From NCBI RefSeq assembly GCF_035989245.1, contig NZ_JAYMFF010000015.1:62001-126000 (forward strand): a DNA stretch of 64,000 bases, written 5' to 3'. How positions within the stretch are numbered: the stretch's first letter is position 1; each line of letters starts with the position of its first letter. Below, piece by piece: positions 33,430 through 41,270 of this stretch. The stretch is from Adlercreutzia wanghongyangiae. Lineage in GTDB: Bacteria; Actinomycetota; Coriobacteriia; Coriobacteriales; Eggerthellaceae. Position numbers and translations under genes: made by a program. The notes beneath the pieces are model-generated. The model was not told where the DNA came from. It saw only the letters and a program-made list of their open reading frames with translations, and did no database searches.

Positions 33430-35474
33430 CGTCCCTTGCGGATACCGCCTTTGCGGCCGTTGGCCTTTGGGGGCTTGCCAGCTCGTTGGGGCTTCGGGGC
33501 CGGGCCGCGGCCCTTCGCGGGCTTGAAGGCGCTGGCTTTGCCCTTTCCCTTACGCGGGGCGCCGCCGTCCTCGTCGCGCTTCTTCGGGCGGATGGGGCGG
33601 ATGAGGCACTGCTCGTCCCAGCCGATGAGATCGGTGCGGCCGGCCTTCACCAGGGCCTCGCGCACCAGGTCGTAGTTGGCCGGGTTGCGGTACTGGATGA
33701 GCGCGCGCTGCATGGCTTTCTCGCGGGCCGACTTGGGCACGTAGATGGGCTCCATGGTGCGCGGATCCAGCCCCGTGTAGTACATGCAGGTGGAGATGGT
33801 GGACGGCGTGGGGTAGAAGTCCTGCACCTGCTCGGGGTTGAAGCCCATGTCGCGCACGTATTCCGCAAGCTCCACCGCCTCGGCGAGCGTGCTGCCCGGA
33901 TGCGAGCTCATGAGGTAGGGCACCACGAACTGGCTCTTCCCCGCCGCGCGGTTGGCCTCGTCGAATGCCTCGCAGAAGGCGTCGTAGACGGCCCGCGGCG
34001 GCTTGCCCATGGCGGAAAGCACCGTGTCGGACACGTGCTCGGGGGCCACCCGCAGCTGGCCGGACACATGGTGGGCCGCCAGCTCGTGCAGGAAGGTGCG
34101 CTCGGGGTCGGGGTCGGCCATCACGTAGTCGAACCGGATGCCGGAACGGACAAACACCTTCTTCACCCCCGGCAGCTTCCGCAGCTTGCGCAGAAGGCCC
34201 GTGTAATCGCGATGGTCGGCCTTCAGCGCCGGGCAGGGCCTCGTGCCCAAACAGCGGCGGTCGGCGCAGGCGCCGCGGGTGCGCTGCTTGGCGCAGGCCG
34301 GCCCGCGGAAGTTCGCCGTGGGGCCGCCCACGTCGTGGATGTATCCTTTGAAGTCGGGCTCTTCGGTCATAAGGCGCGCCTCTTCCAGCAGCGACTCGTG
34401 GGAGCGGCCCGTCACGATGCGACCCTGGTGGAAGGTGAGCGCGCAGAAGGCGCACTCGCCGAAGCAGCCGCGACAGGAGGTGAGCGAGAACTTCACCTCG
34501 GCAAGCGCCGGCACGCCGCCGGCCGCGTCGTAGCTCGGATGCCACGTGCGGGTGTAGGGCAGGCGGTAGACCGCGTCCATCTCGTTTTGGGTCAGGGGCG
34601 CGGCCGGCGGGTTCTGCACCACGTACACGCCGTGCGGGTACTCCTCCACCAGGCGGCCGCCCGTAACGGGGTCGCTCTCGCGATACTGCACAGCGAAGCT
34701 CTCCGCGAAGGCGCGTTTGCTGGCGCTCACGTCCTCCCAGCTCGGCAGCATCCGATAGTCCACCACATGCTCGAGCGAGCGGGTGCGGAACGCCGTGCCG
34801 TCGATGAACGTGAGGTCCTCCACGGCAAGGCCCGCGGCAAGCGCGTCGGCAATCTCCACGATGGAGCGCTCCCCCATGCCGTAGGAGATGAGGTCGGCCC
34901 CGGAATCCAGCAGAATGGAGCGCTTGAGGGAATCGGACCAGTAGTCGTAATGGGCCAACCGTCGCAGGCTCGCCTCGATGCCGCCTAAGATGATGGGAGT
35001 CTTCTTGAAGATGCGGCGGATGAGGTTGGAATACACCACGGCCGCGTGGTTGGGCCGGGCACCCCCCGCACCGCCGGGGGTATAGGCATCGTCGTGGCGG
35101 CGCTTCTTGTTCACCGTATAGTGATTCACCATGGAATCCATGTTGCCCGCCGACACGAGGAAGCCCAGCCGCGGCTCGCCGAAGACGGCGATGCTCTCCG
35201 GGTCGTTCCAGTCGGGCTGGGCGATGAAGCCCACCTTGTAGCCGTGCGATTCCAGCACGCGCGTGATGATGGCGCTGCCGAAGGAGGGATGGTCCACGTA
35301 GGCGTCGCCCGACACGTAAACGAAGTCGAGCTGGTCCCAGCCGCGCGCGAGCGCCTCTTCACGCGTGGTGGGCAGGAAGGCTGAAGCCGGCAGCGCAGCC
35401 TGGGGCGCCTTGGCGGCGCGATTCTTCGGAGATTTCGACGCGGGCTTCTTCGACACAGGTAACACGTCCTTCAT
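33426..35474 (-). CDS. YgiQ-family radical SAM protein (UPF0313)
   Basis: About 682 residues. The N-terminal region (FVYVSGDAYVDHPSFGSAII, GNMDSMVNHYT) is the family's cobalamin-binding-like part. The radical SAM Cys motif CRGCFGECAFCAL sits near residue 315, followed by the TIM-barrel segments. The end is a Lys/Arg/Gly/Pro-rich tail. The biochemical role of the family is unknown. The start is ambiguous: ATG at 35474 has no ribosome binding site, while a GTG six codons in has AAGGA at workable spacing. Its stop overlaps that of the convergent MarR gene. Confidence 0.93.
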   Translation of the reverse strand: MKDVLPVSKKPASKSPKNRAAKAPQAALPASAFLPTTREEALARGWDQLDFVYVSGDAYVDHPSFGSAIITRVLESHGYKVGFIAQPDWNDPESIAVFGEPRLGFLVSAGNMDSMVNHYTVNKKRRHDDAYTPGGAGGARPNHAAVVYSNLIRRIFKKTPIILGGIEASLRRLAHYDYWSDSLKRSILLDSGADLISYGMGERSIVEIADALAAGLAVEDLTFIDGTAFRTRSLEHVVDYRMLPSWEDVSASKRAFAESFAVQYRESDPVTGGRLVEEYPHGVYVVQNPPAAPLTQNEMDAVYRLPYTRTWHPSYDAAGGVPALAEVKFSLTSCRGCFGECAFCALTFHQGRIVTGRSHESLLEEARLMTEEPDFKGYIHDVGGPTANFRGPACAKQRTRGACADRRCLGTRPCPALKADHRDYTGLLRKLRKLPGVKKVFVRSGIRFDYVMADPDPERTFLHELAAHHVSGQLRVAPEHVSDTVLSAMGKPPRAVYDAFCEAFDEANRAAGKSQFVVPYLMSSHPGSTLAEAVELAEYVRDMGFNPEQVQDFYPTPSTISTCMYYTGLDPRTMEPIYVPKSAREKAMQRALIQYRNPANYDLVREALVKAGRTDLIGWDEQCLIRPIRPKKRDEDGGAPRKGKGKASAFKPAKGRGPAPKPQRAGKPPKANGRKGGIRKGR

Positions 35475-35480
35475 AGAAAC

Positions 35481-35501
35481 GGGCGGGGAAGCTCCCCGCC
35501 C
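35481..35501 (-). terminator. Hairpin after the trigger factor gene
   Basis: GGGCGGGGA and TCCCCGCCC form a perfect 9-bp stem with a 3-nt loop; GTTTCT follows on the minus strand. It lies between tig and the YgiQ gene. Confidence 0.65.
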
Positions 35502-35556
35502 TGGTTGCAAATCTGACATCAAGCGGCAGGGACAGAGCCCCTTGCCCTGCAAAACG

Positions 35557-36915
35557 CTACTCGGCCTGAGGATCGGCGTCCGCGGCAGCCTCGGCGGCCG
35601 GAGCATCGGCGGCATCTGCGGGCACCTCGGCCGTGGTGATCTTCGCGTGCTCGGTCACGTAGCGGGCGGCCTTCAGGCGCTCGGCAGTCTCGCGCAGGGC
35701 GAAGCCGCGGCCCGAATCCTCCAGCTGTTGGCGCATCATCTTCGGGTTCGCCTGGGGATTCATGCCATAGCAGGCGTCTTCCATATCCTTGTCGGTCAGC
35801 GTCAGACGCTCGTGGCGGTACACGGCGTCCAGGCAGAAGCCCTGCACCAGCACCTCGCGCGTCTGCATCATCAGCATCATGCCGAACTGCTGCTCGCCGC
35901 CGTTGGCCGCGATGAACTGCTCCCAGGTCATGCCCTGCTGCTGCAGCTCCATACGCAGGTTCTGCACCAAGTGATCGCGCGTTGCCTCGTAGATCTCGTC
36001 GGCGATGCGGCCGTTGAAGCGGCTGGTCAGCTTGCCCACCACCATCTGCTGCACATAGCCCTCGTAGGCCTCGCGCTGCTGAGCCTCGAACACGCGGCGC
36101 ATGTCGTCGCGCAGAGCCTGCACGCTGGCGAACATGGGCATGTTCGCCTTCACCCACGCGTCATCGATGACGGGCGTGACCTCCTTCTGCACGTTGTTCA
36201 CCGTCACCGTGCACTGGATGGGCTTCATAACGGGCTTGCCGTCTTCCACGCCCATCGGTGCGTCGAACGTGAACTCCTTGGTCTGGCCCGGCTCCATGCC
36301 GATCAGCGCGGCATCGAAGCCCTCGGGCATATAGCCGCGACCCAGAGGATAGGTGCGATCGTCGCAAGTGAGCGCCTTTATCTCCTCGTCGCCGTCCATG
36401 CATTTCATGGCGATGGAGCACGCGTCGCCCTCCTGCAGCGGACGCGGGTCGCACACCTCGTACACCACCGCGTTGGCGGCCAGATCCTCCATCTGCTGGT
36501 TGATGGGCGTCTCGTCGAACACGAAGGGCTGCACGGTCACTTCCACCGGCTCATAGGAGGAAAGCTCGTAGGCGGGCTTCACCGTCACATCCATGGTGAA
36601 GGTGAACTTCTTGCCGCGCTCGAACTTCACCGTGGGCACCACCTTCGGCGGGAAGGCCGGCACCAGGTTGCGCCGGTCTAGGGCGCGGGGCATCAGCACC
36701 TCGATGGCGCTGGCCTCAACCACCTTGTCGAGATCGGCGATGCCCAGAGACTCCTGGCACAGCTGCTCGATGGTCTTACCCGGCTGCGGACGCACGCCCA
36801 TCTGCATGGCGAAGGCCTCGCCGGCCTCCTTCAGGGCGTTGTTTACCTCGATGGCCGTGGCCTCGCAGTCCAGCTTGATAACGCCGTCAGCCAGCTTCTT
36901 CTCGGTTACTCTCAT
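35557..36915 (-). CDS. tig: Trigger factor, divergent
   Basis: A 452-residue ribosome-associated chaperone. Residues 1-115 are the ribosome-binding domain, about 150-240 the FKBP-like prolyl isomerase domain (EGDACSIAMKCMDGDEEIKA, GFDAALIGMEPGQTKEFTF), and the rest the helical chaperone arms, ending in an acidic Ala-rich tail. The ribosome-docking signature, normally GFRxGKxP, is degenerate (GVRPQPGKTI), and the PPIase loop is Met/Cys-rich, so affinity may differ. It is not followed by clpP/clpX as it often is elsewhere. Confidence 0.88.
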   Translation of the reverse strand: MRVTEKKLADGVIKLDCEATAIEVNNALKEAGEAFAMQMGVRPQPGKTIEQLCQESLGIADLDKVVEASAIEVLMPRALDRRNLVPAFPPKVVPTVKFERGKKFTFTMDVTVKPAYELSSYEPVEVTVQPFVFDETPINQQMEDLAANAVVYEVCDPRPLQEGDACSIAMKCMDGDEEIKALTCDDRTYPLGRGYMPEGFDAALIGMEPGQTKEFTFDAPMGVEDGKPVMKPIQCTVTVNNVQKEVTPVIDDAWVKANMPMFASVQALRDDMRRVFEAQQREAYEGYVQQMVVGKLTSRFNGRIADEIYEATRDHLVQNLRMELQQQGMTWEQFIAANGGEQQFGMMLMMQTREVLVQGFCLDAVYRHERLTLTDKDMEDACYGMNPQANPKMMRQQLEDSGRGFALRETAERLKAARYVTEHAKITTAEVPADAADAPAAEAAADADPQAE

Positions 36916-36980
36916 GGGTTCGGTGCTCCTTCTTCATGAATGGGGCCCGCCTTCTGCGAGCCCTCAAAGGTTTGGGCGCT

Positions 36981-36989
36981 ATGGTAGCA
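36981..36989 (-). promoter_or_regulatory. Extended -10 candidate for tig
   Basis: The minus strand reads TGCTACCAT (TGn plus TACCAT), 66 nt before the tig ATG. It resembles the adk promoter's TGCTACAAT. No clear -35. Confidence 0.35.
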
Positions 36990-36997
36990 CAGCCGTC

Positions 36998-37088
36998 TCC
37001 CGCTGCCTGCGAGGCCTTCGCCACGCAGCGGGAAGCCCACAATTCACAAGCATGGCGCGCCCCGCCGCGAAGGACGGAACGCGCCATG
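36998..37088 (-). terminator. Two hairpins ending the 37.1-39.8 kb operon
   Basis: CATGGCGCG/CGCGCCATG (37051-37088) and TCCCGCTGC/GCAGCGGGA (36998-37033) are perfect 9-bp stems lying between the Fe-S gene stop and the tig promoter. Neither has a T-tract. Confidence 0.5.
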
Positions 37089-37119
37089 AAAGGGAGGGCG
37101 ATGACTGATTGCGCGATAG

Positions 37120-37815
37120 CTACTTCGCGTAGCGGGGCTTCAACCCGCGCTCTTCAGCAGCGGCGCGCAAATCATTCCAATAGGTCAGGTGGTCCACCTC
37201 GGTCGAATCGCAGATCTCGGTGCACTGGCCGCACAAAATGCAGCGGTACAATCCGTCGCGCACCGCCTCCACCACGCGGTCGGCCTGATCATAGGGATCA
37301 TAGTGGCGGTATGCCGTGGCCAGCATGGTCATAGGACCCACGTAGTCGGCGTTCACCTCCATAGCCGGGCACACCGAGCTGCAGCGACCGCAGCGCGTGC
37401 ACCACTCGATGGAGTACACCTTCTCCTGATTTGCCATGTCGAACTGGTTGATCTCGTCGCGATTCATGTCGTCGAAACGCACGCGATTGTATCGCGCCGA
37501 CGTGGCCAAATGGCGCCGCGTCTTGTCGACGATAAGATCATGCAGCACGGGATATCCCGGCAGCGGGGCCATGGTATGATCGGAGTCGTCGATTGGCGTG
37601 ATGCAGGCTAACTTCGGCTCATCGTCCACCAACATAGCACATCGACCGCAGCTGCGACCATGGCACGCGTAATCAAACGCGATGGGCTCCTCGTTCTCGT
37701 AGATGTACATCAGGGCCTCGAGCGCCGTCATCTTATCAGTATGGGGAACCTCGAACGTCTGGTCATAGGGCGCGGCGTCCTGAGACGGATCGAAGCGCGT
37801 GACGGTAATCTTCAT
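37120..37815 (-). CDS. Fumarate-reductase-type iron-sulfur subunit (FrdB/SdhB-like), second copy
   Basis: A 231-residue protein. [2Fe-2S] ligands lie in CHGRSCGRCAMLV with ACITP. Ferredoxin-type ligands are CTRCGRCSSVCPA and CILCGQCTEIC. It follows the flavoprotein gene by 20 nt, the same arrangement as at 29.8-32.4 kb, and aligns with that paralogue along its whole length (YRHYDPYDQADRVVEAV against FRHFDPYDQADRIVEAV). No membrane anchor is encoded. AAAGAGGAGG precedes the ATG at 37815. Confidence 0.93.
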   Translation of the reverse strand: MKITVTRFDPSQDAAPYDQTFEVPHTDKMTALEALMYIYENEEPIAFDYACHGRSCGRCAMLVDDEPKLACITPIDDSDHTMAPLPGYPVLHDLIVDKTRRHLATSARYNRVRFDDMNRDEINQFDMANQEKVYSIEWCTRCGRCSSVCPAMEVNADYVGPMTMLATAYRHYDPYDQADRVVEAVRDGLYRCILCGQCTEICDSTEVDHLTYWNDLRAAAEERGLKPRYAK

Positions 37816-37835
37816 TGAATCCTCCTCTTTGGAAT

Positions 37836-39767
37836 CTACGCCGCCGGCGTCCAGTCGATGGACTCCCAATCGACAGCGGGCATTTCGACTTTCTCGATCT
37901 CGTAGCTGCCCTCGGCACCGCCAATGGCCAACGAGCAAGCCCACTCATCGCTCTTCTCGGGGAACTCGGGGCGCAAGTAACTGCCGCGGCTCTCCTCGCG
38001 GGTGAGCGAAGCCAGCACCGAAAGCTCAGAAATGGTGAGCAGGTTGTAGTTCTCGATGGCCTCTTTCCACTCCATGTTGTAGGCGAGGGTCGGACTGCCC
38101 ACGGCCTGGCGCGGCAAATCTTCCTTGCGAATGCGAGCCAGTTCGTCGCGGGCTGCCTCCAGCGCCTCAGTGGTGCGAATGATGCCCATGGCGGAGCCCG
38201 CCGCCTTCTGGATGGCGCGACGGATGGTCACGGGGCGCATGTCGCCGCCCTCGGCATTGGTGCGAATGGCGGTCAGGCGCGCGTTCTCGGCATCGACCAG
38301 CGACAGGTCCAGCTCGCCGAGCTCGGCCATGCGCGCATACTGGATGGCGCAGTCCATGGCGTAATTTCCATACAGATAATTGTGTTCGACACCGGGGCTT
38401 CCCGCCGCACCAGTCATACCACCGCCACGTGCACAGAACAGACCCGCGAACTCACGGCTCATGGCCTTCTCATCGGTGAGCACGCTGCCCTGGTGCTCGA
38501 TCATCTCCAAGCCGCATTCGATCACATCACTCGTGGGATCGATGCCGAAGGTGTCGCGGAACAGGTCGATGTTGCGGCGGTAGAAATAGCGAATCTGGGA
38601 GCGCGCCTCATCAGTCGTGTAGTCGACGTACACCCCGCCGGCGTCGGATCCGCGGCCCTCGGCGATGGCCTGACCGACGGTCTGGAGGAACAGGGTGCGG
38701 CTCTCCTGGTACTTCAGTGGGTTCTCCTCATCTACGAGGAACAAGTCGCCGTTTCGGTCCTTGATATAGCCCACCGACATACTGTCGGCGCCCAGGCCAG
38801 CCGGGTAACCGCAGGCGATGCCCGTGGGATACACGGTGATGAGATCGTAGTCGGCCCATTCGGAATCCACAATGGGGGCGCCGTGGCGGAAGGCAGCCAT
38901 CTCCAGATCGGAGGTGTTGTCCGGCACGCTGCCCGACATGGGCGCCACCGTGTTCCAGCCGTTCAGCCAGCAGGTACCGCCCGTGGCCAGAACCGTCGCC
39001 TTCGCACGGAACACGCGAAATGCGCCGGTGGGCAAGTGGATGCCCATAGCACCCTGGCACACGCCGTCCTTAACGAGAAGATCGGTGAGCATGGTCTGAT
39101 CGACGATGCTCAGCCACGGCGACGCCGTCAGGGCATCCATCTCGTGACGCGGGAACGAGCCCTCTACCATGTACATTTTTATCGCTTCGATATCTGAGAA
39201 GACGTGGTAACTGCCATCCTCGTTGCGCTCGGGGAACATCTGCCCCTTGTTCAGCACCTCCAAGTCGAGTTGATGGCCCTGGCCCGAACGAGACGGATCG
39301 GCTGCGTTGCACTGCTCGGCATAGCGACGGGCCGCCAAGTTCACCTCTTGGTTCAGCACGGGTCCCACCTGGGAGTCGAACTGATAGAAATTAGGATCGT
39401 AAATCCAGGTGGTCAGAAAATCGAAGTTCATGCCGGCAACGCCGCCAGAACCGAAGGGTCCCTTCTCCACCACCATGGTGTTCAAGCCGCTCTTGGCAGC
39501 ATTGGCCGCCGCGGACATACCCGCATAACCGCACCCGCACACCAGAAGGTCGGTCTCGTATACCTCGTAGGTACCGTTCGGCGTGACCACTTCCTGCCCA
39601 GTTGCTGCCAGCGAGGCCTCCTCACCTGCCGGCGTGCAACCAGCCGCACTCAAGCCGGCGCCCGCCAGGAAAGCGAAGCCAGCCGCAGCGCTGGCGCCCT
39701 TCAGGAAACTGCGCCGGGAACATCCGACAGAACCGTCGTCGAGCATGGTGGCATCGTCCATAGCCAT
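37836..39767 (-). CDS. Tat-exported fumarate-reductase-like flavoprotein subunit, second copy
   Basis: A 643-residue protein. Tat signal CSRRSFLKGASAA, then a hydrophobic stretch ending LSAAGC. FAD motif near residue 75 (LLVCGCGYAGMSAAANAAKS), with Cys replacing the middle glycine of GxGxxG. The C-terminal domain (DMRPVTIRRAIQKAAGSAMG) is of the fumarate reductase type. With the downstream Fe-S subunit it forms a second exported reductase. Low similarity outside motifs to the 30.5-kb protein suggests a different acceptor. The ATG at 39767 follows AGAGGAAAGGG. A TetR-type regulator is divergent. Confidence 0.92.
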   Translation of the reverse strand: MAMDDATMLDDGSVGCSRRSFLKGASAAAGFAFLAGAGLSAAGCTPAGEEASLAATGQEVVTPNGTYEVYETDLLVCGCGYAGMSAAANAAKSGLNTMVVEKGPFGSGGVAGMNFDFLTTWIYDPNFYQFDSQVGPVLNQEVNLAARRYAEQCNAADPSRSGQGHQLDLEVLNKGQMFPERNEDGSYHVFSDIEAIKMYMVEGSFPRHEMDALTASPWLSIVDQTMLTDLLVKDGVCQGAMGIHLPTGAFRVFRAKATVLATGGTCWLNGWNTVAPMSGSVPDNTSDLEMAAFRHGAPIVDSEWADYDLITVYPTGIACGYPAGLGADSMSVGYIKDRNGDLFLVDEENPLKYQESRTLFLQTVGQAIAEGRGSDAGGVYVDYTTDEARSQIRYFYRRNIDLFRDTFGIDPTSDVIECGLEMIEHQGSVLTDEKAMSREFAGLFCARGGGMTGAAGSPGVEHNYLYGNYAMDCAIQYARMAELGELDLSLVDAENARLTAIRTNAEGGDMRPVTIRRAIQKAAGSAMGIIRTTEALEAARDELARIRKEDLPRQAVGSPTLAYNMEWKEAIENYNLLTISELSVLASLTREESRGSYLRPEFPEKSDEWACSLAIGGAEGSYEIEKVEMPAVDWESIDWTPAA

Positions 39768-39862
39768 CCCCTTTCCTCTCTGCTCGTTGCAAGACAAGAA
39801 GAGAATGGCACGAACGGTCTCGGCGTCTGATTCGCAGTTTTAACGGAGTGTCAAATATAGAC

Positions 39863-39884
39863 TGACAGAAATGCCGTTCTGTCA
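39863..39884. promoter_or_regulatory. Palindromic operator for the divergent TetR-type regulator
   Basis: TGACAGAA and TTCTGTCA form a perfect 8-bp inverted repeat around ATGCCG. A further TGTCA at 39849-39853 forms part of TTGACA, a minus-strand -35 candidate for the flavoprotein operon. Size and place fit a TetR dimer site. Confidence 0.6.
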
Positions 39885-39892
39885 AGCGCGAC

Positions 39893-39922
39893 TGGACAGC
39901 CTTTTAGATCCGCAAGTATGAT
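39893..39922 (+). promoter_or_regulatory. Promoter of the TetR-type gene
   Basis: TGGACA (39893-39898), an 18-nt spacer and TATGAT (39917-39922), each one mismatch from consensus, end 24 nt before the ATG at 39947. The operator lies just upstream. Confidence 0.65.
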
Positions 39923-39946
39923 GGCCCCCGCAGGAGGGAGATGCAC

Positions 39947-40492
39947 ATGAGGGTACAATATGTGGAGAAGCCGGCAGGCTTCGATGTGCGGATGCGCGTC
40001 GTGCAGACCATCACGCAACCCATCGGGGAGCTTTCTGTTGCCGAGATATGCCGCCGAGCCGACATATCTCGGCAAACCTTCTACAGCTATTTCGAGTCGA
40101 AGTACGCCATCGGACCATGGTATGCCTCGCATTGCGACACCTTCACTCTCGATCTTATCGGTCGGTCGCTCGGCTGGCGCGAAGCCTACGAAGGATGGTA
40201 CACCCTTTTAGGAAAGCAGCGGCTGCTCTTCGAAAACGCCTCAAAGAGCAGGTTCAACGATGAGGGAGAGAGGAGAATTGCCGAACAGCGCATAAGCGCA
40301 TTCCAAGCGGCCTTCAAGGAACGCGGGGTTGACTTCACCGACGAGTACCGAGGATTCGCCCACATGTGCGCTGTCATGGAACGTGCCGCCTTCCATCGCT
40401 GGCTCAAGGAGTGCTACGCCACGCCGCCCCACGAGCTGGCACGCTTCACCGAGCTATGCGTGCCACCCCTGCTGCACCGCGCGCTGAGCTGA
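39947..40492 (+). CDS. TetR-family transcriptional regulator
   Basis: A 181-residue protein. The helix-turn-helix (ELSVAEICRRADISRQTFYS with YFESK) is near residue 30, and the ligand domain follows. AGGAGGGAG lies at good spacing for ATG 39947; an ATG two codons earlier is too close. It is divergent from the flavoprotein/Fe-S operon, with an operator-like palindrome in between, so autoregulation and control of the operon are likely. The ligand, probably the reductase substrate, is unknown. Confidence 0.88.
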   Translation: MRVQYVEKPAGFDVRMRVVQTITQPIGELSVAEICRRADISRQTFYSYFESKYAIGPWYASHCDTFTLDLIGRSLGWREAYEGWYTLLGKQRLLFENASKSRFNDEGERRIAEQRISAFQAAFKERGVDFTDEYRGFAHMCAVMERAAFHRWLKECYATPPHELARFTELCVPPLLHRALS

Positions 40493-40493
40493 G

Positions 40494-40535
40494 GAGCGCT
40501 CCCCGGCTGTCGGGCGGCCTGAAGGCCGCCCCTAC
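40494..40535. repeat. Two-hairpin palindromic element between convergent genes
   Basis: GGAGCGCTCC followed by GGGCGGCC-TGAA-GGCCGCCC and CCTAC. Essentially the same 40-nt sequence closes the array at 47678-47720. It fills the whole gap between the TetR and response regulator genes, and the regulator's stop codon (TAG, minus strand) lies inside its CTAC edge. Confidence 0.8.
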
Positions 40536-41269
40536 ACGCGTTCCACGAACTTGTAGCCGACGCGCCAAACGGTGAGCAGATATTTGGGCTGGGAGGGATT
40601 GTCCTCTATCTTCTCGCGAATCTTGCGCATGAACACAGTGATGGTGTTCTCGTCCACCGACGAGTCCTCGCCCCAGATATGCTCGTAGATTTGGGCGCGC
40701 GTGAACACCTGACCCGGGTTGGCCGCCAGAAGCGCCAGGATCTCGAACTCCTTGGCCGTCAGGTTCACCGGCTCGCCGCGCAGATAGGCCTCGTACTGGT
40801 TGAACCGTATCTCGAGATCGCCCGTGCAACTGGCACCTTCGCGACTAATGGCCTTGGCGAAAGCCAGATCGTCCCGATGGCGCCGAAGATGCGCCTGCAC
40901 CCGCAGAAGCAGCTCATCGGAGCTGAAGGGCTTCACCACATAGTCATCGCCTCCGGCGTTGAACCCGATGGACTTATCGACGATGTCGCCTTTCGCCGAC
41001 AGAAAGATGACGGGGATACGCCGCCCGCTCTCGCGCATGGTGCGGCACACCTCGAAGCCGTTCATGCCGGGCATCATCACATCCAGCAGCAGCAAGTCGG
41101 GTTTCTCGGCCGCCAACAGCTCAAGGCCCGCGGCTCCGTCCATCGCGCCGCAGAACCGGTAGCCCGCGTTCTCCAGGATGCGCCGCATGAGCACATGTAG
41201 GCTCTTGTCGTCGTCGATGAGCATCACCTTAGCCGCGCCTCGCGCGCCCGCCGTAGCCGCCTGATCCAT
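40532..41269 (-). CDS. OmpR-family response regulator
   Basis: A 245-residue protein. The receiver domain (residues 14-130) has the acidic pair in MLIDDDKSL and the phosphorylated Asp in LLLLDVMMPGMNGF, with the conserved Lys in VVKPFSSDEL. The C-terminal winged helix runs from LTAKEFEILALLAANPGQVF to TVWRVGYKFVE. The gene follows the sensor kinase by one base. It probably regulates the linked DMSO-reductase-type operon. Its stop codon is supplied by a palindromic repeat. Confidence 0.95.
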   Translation of the reverse strand: MDQAATAGARGAAKVMLIDDDKSLHVLMRRILENAGYRFCGAMDGAAGLELLAAEKPDLLLLDVMMPGMNGFEVCRTMRESGRRIPVIFLSAKGDIVDKSIGFNAGGDDYVVKPFSSDELLLRVQAHLRRHRDDLAFAKAISREGASCTGDLEIRFNQYEAYLRGEPVNLTAKEFEILALLAANPGQVFTRAQIYEHIWGEDSSVDENTITVFMRKIREKIEDNPSQPKYLLTVWRVGYKFVERV

Positions 41270-41270
41270 A

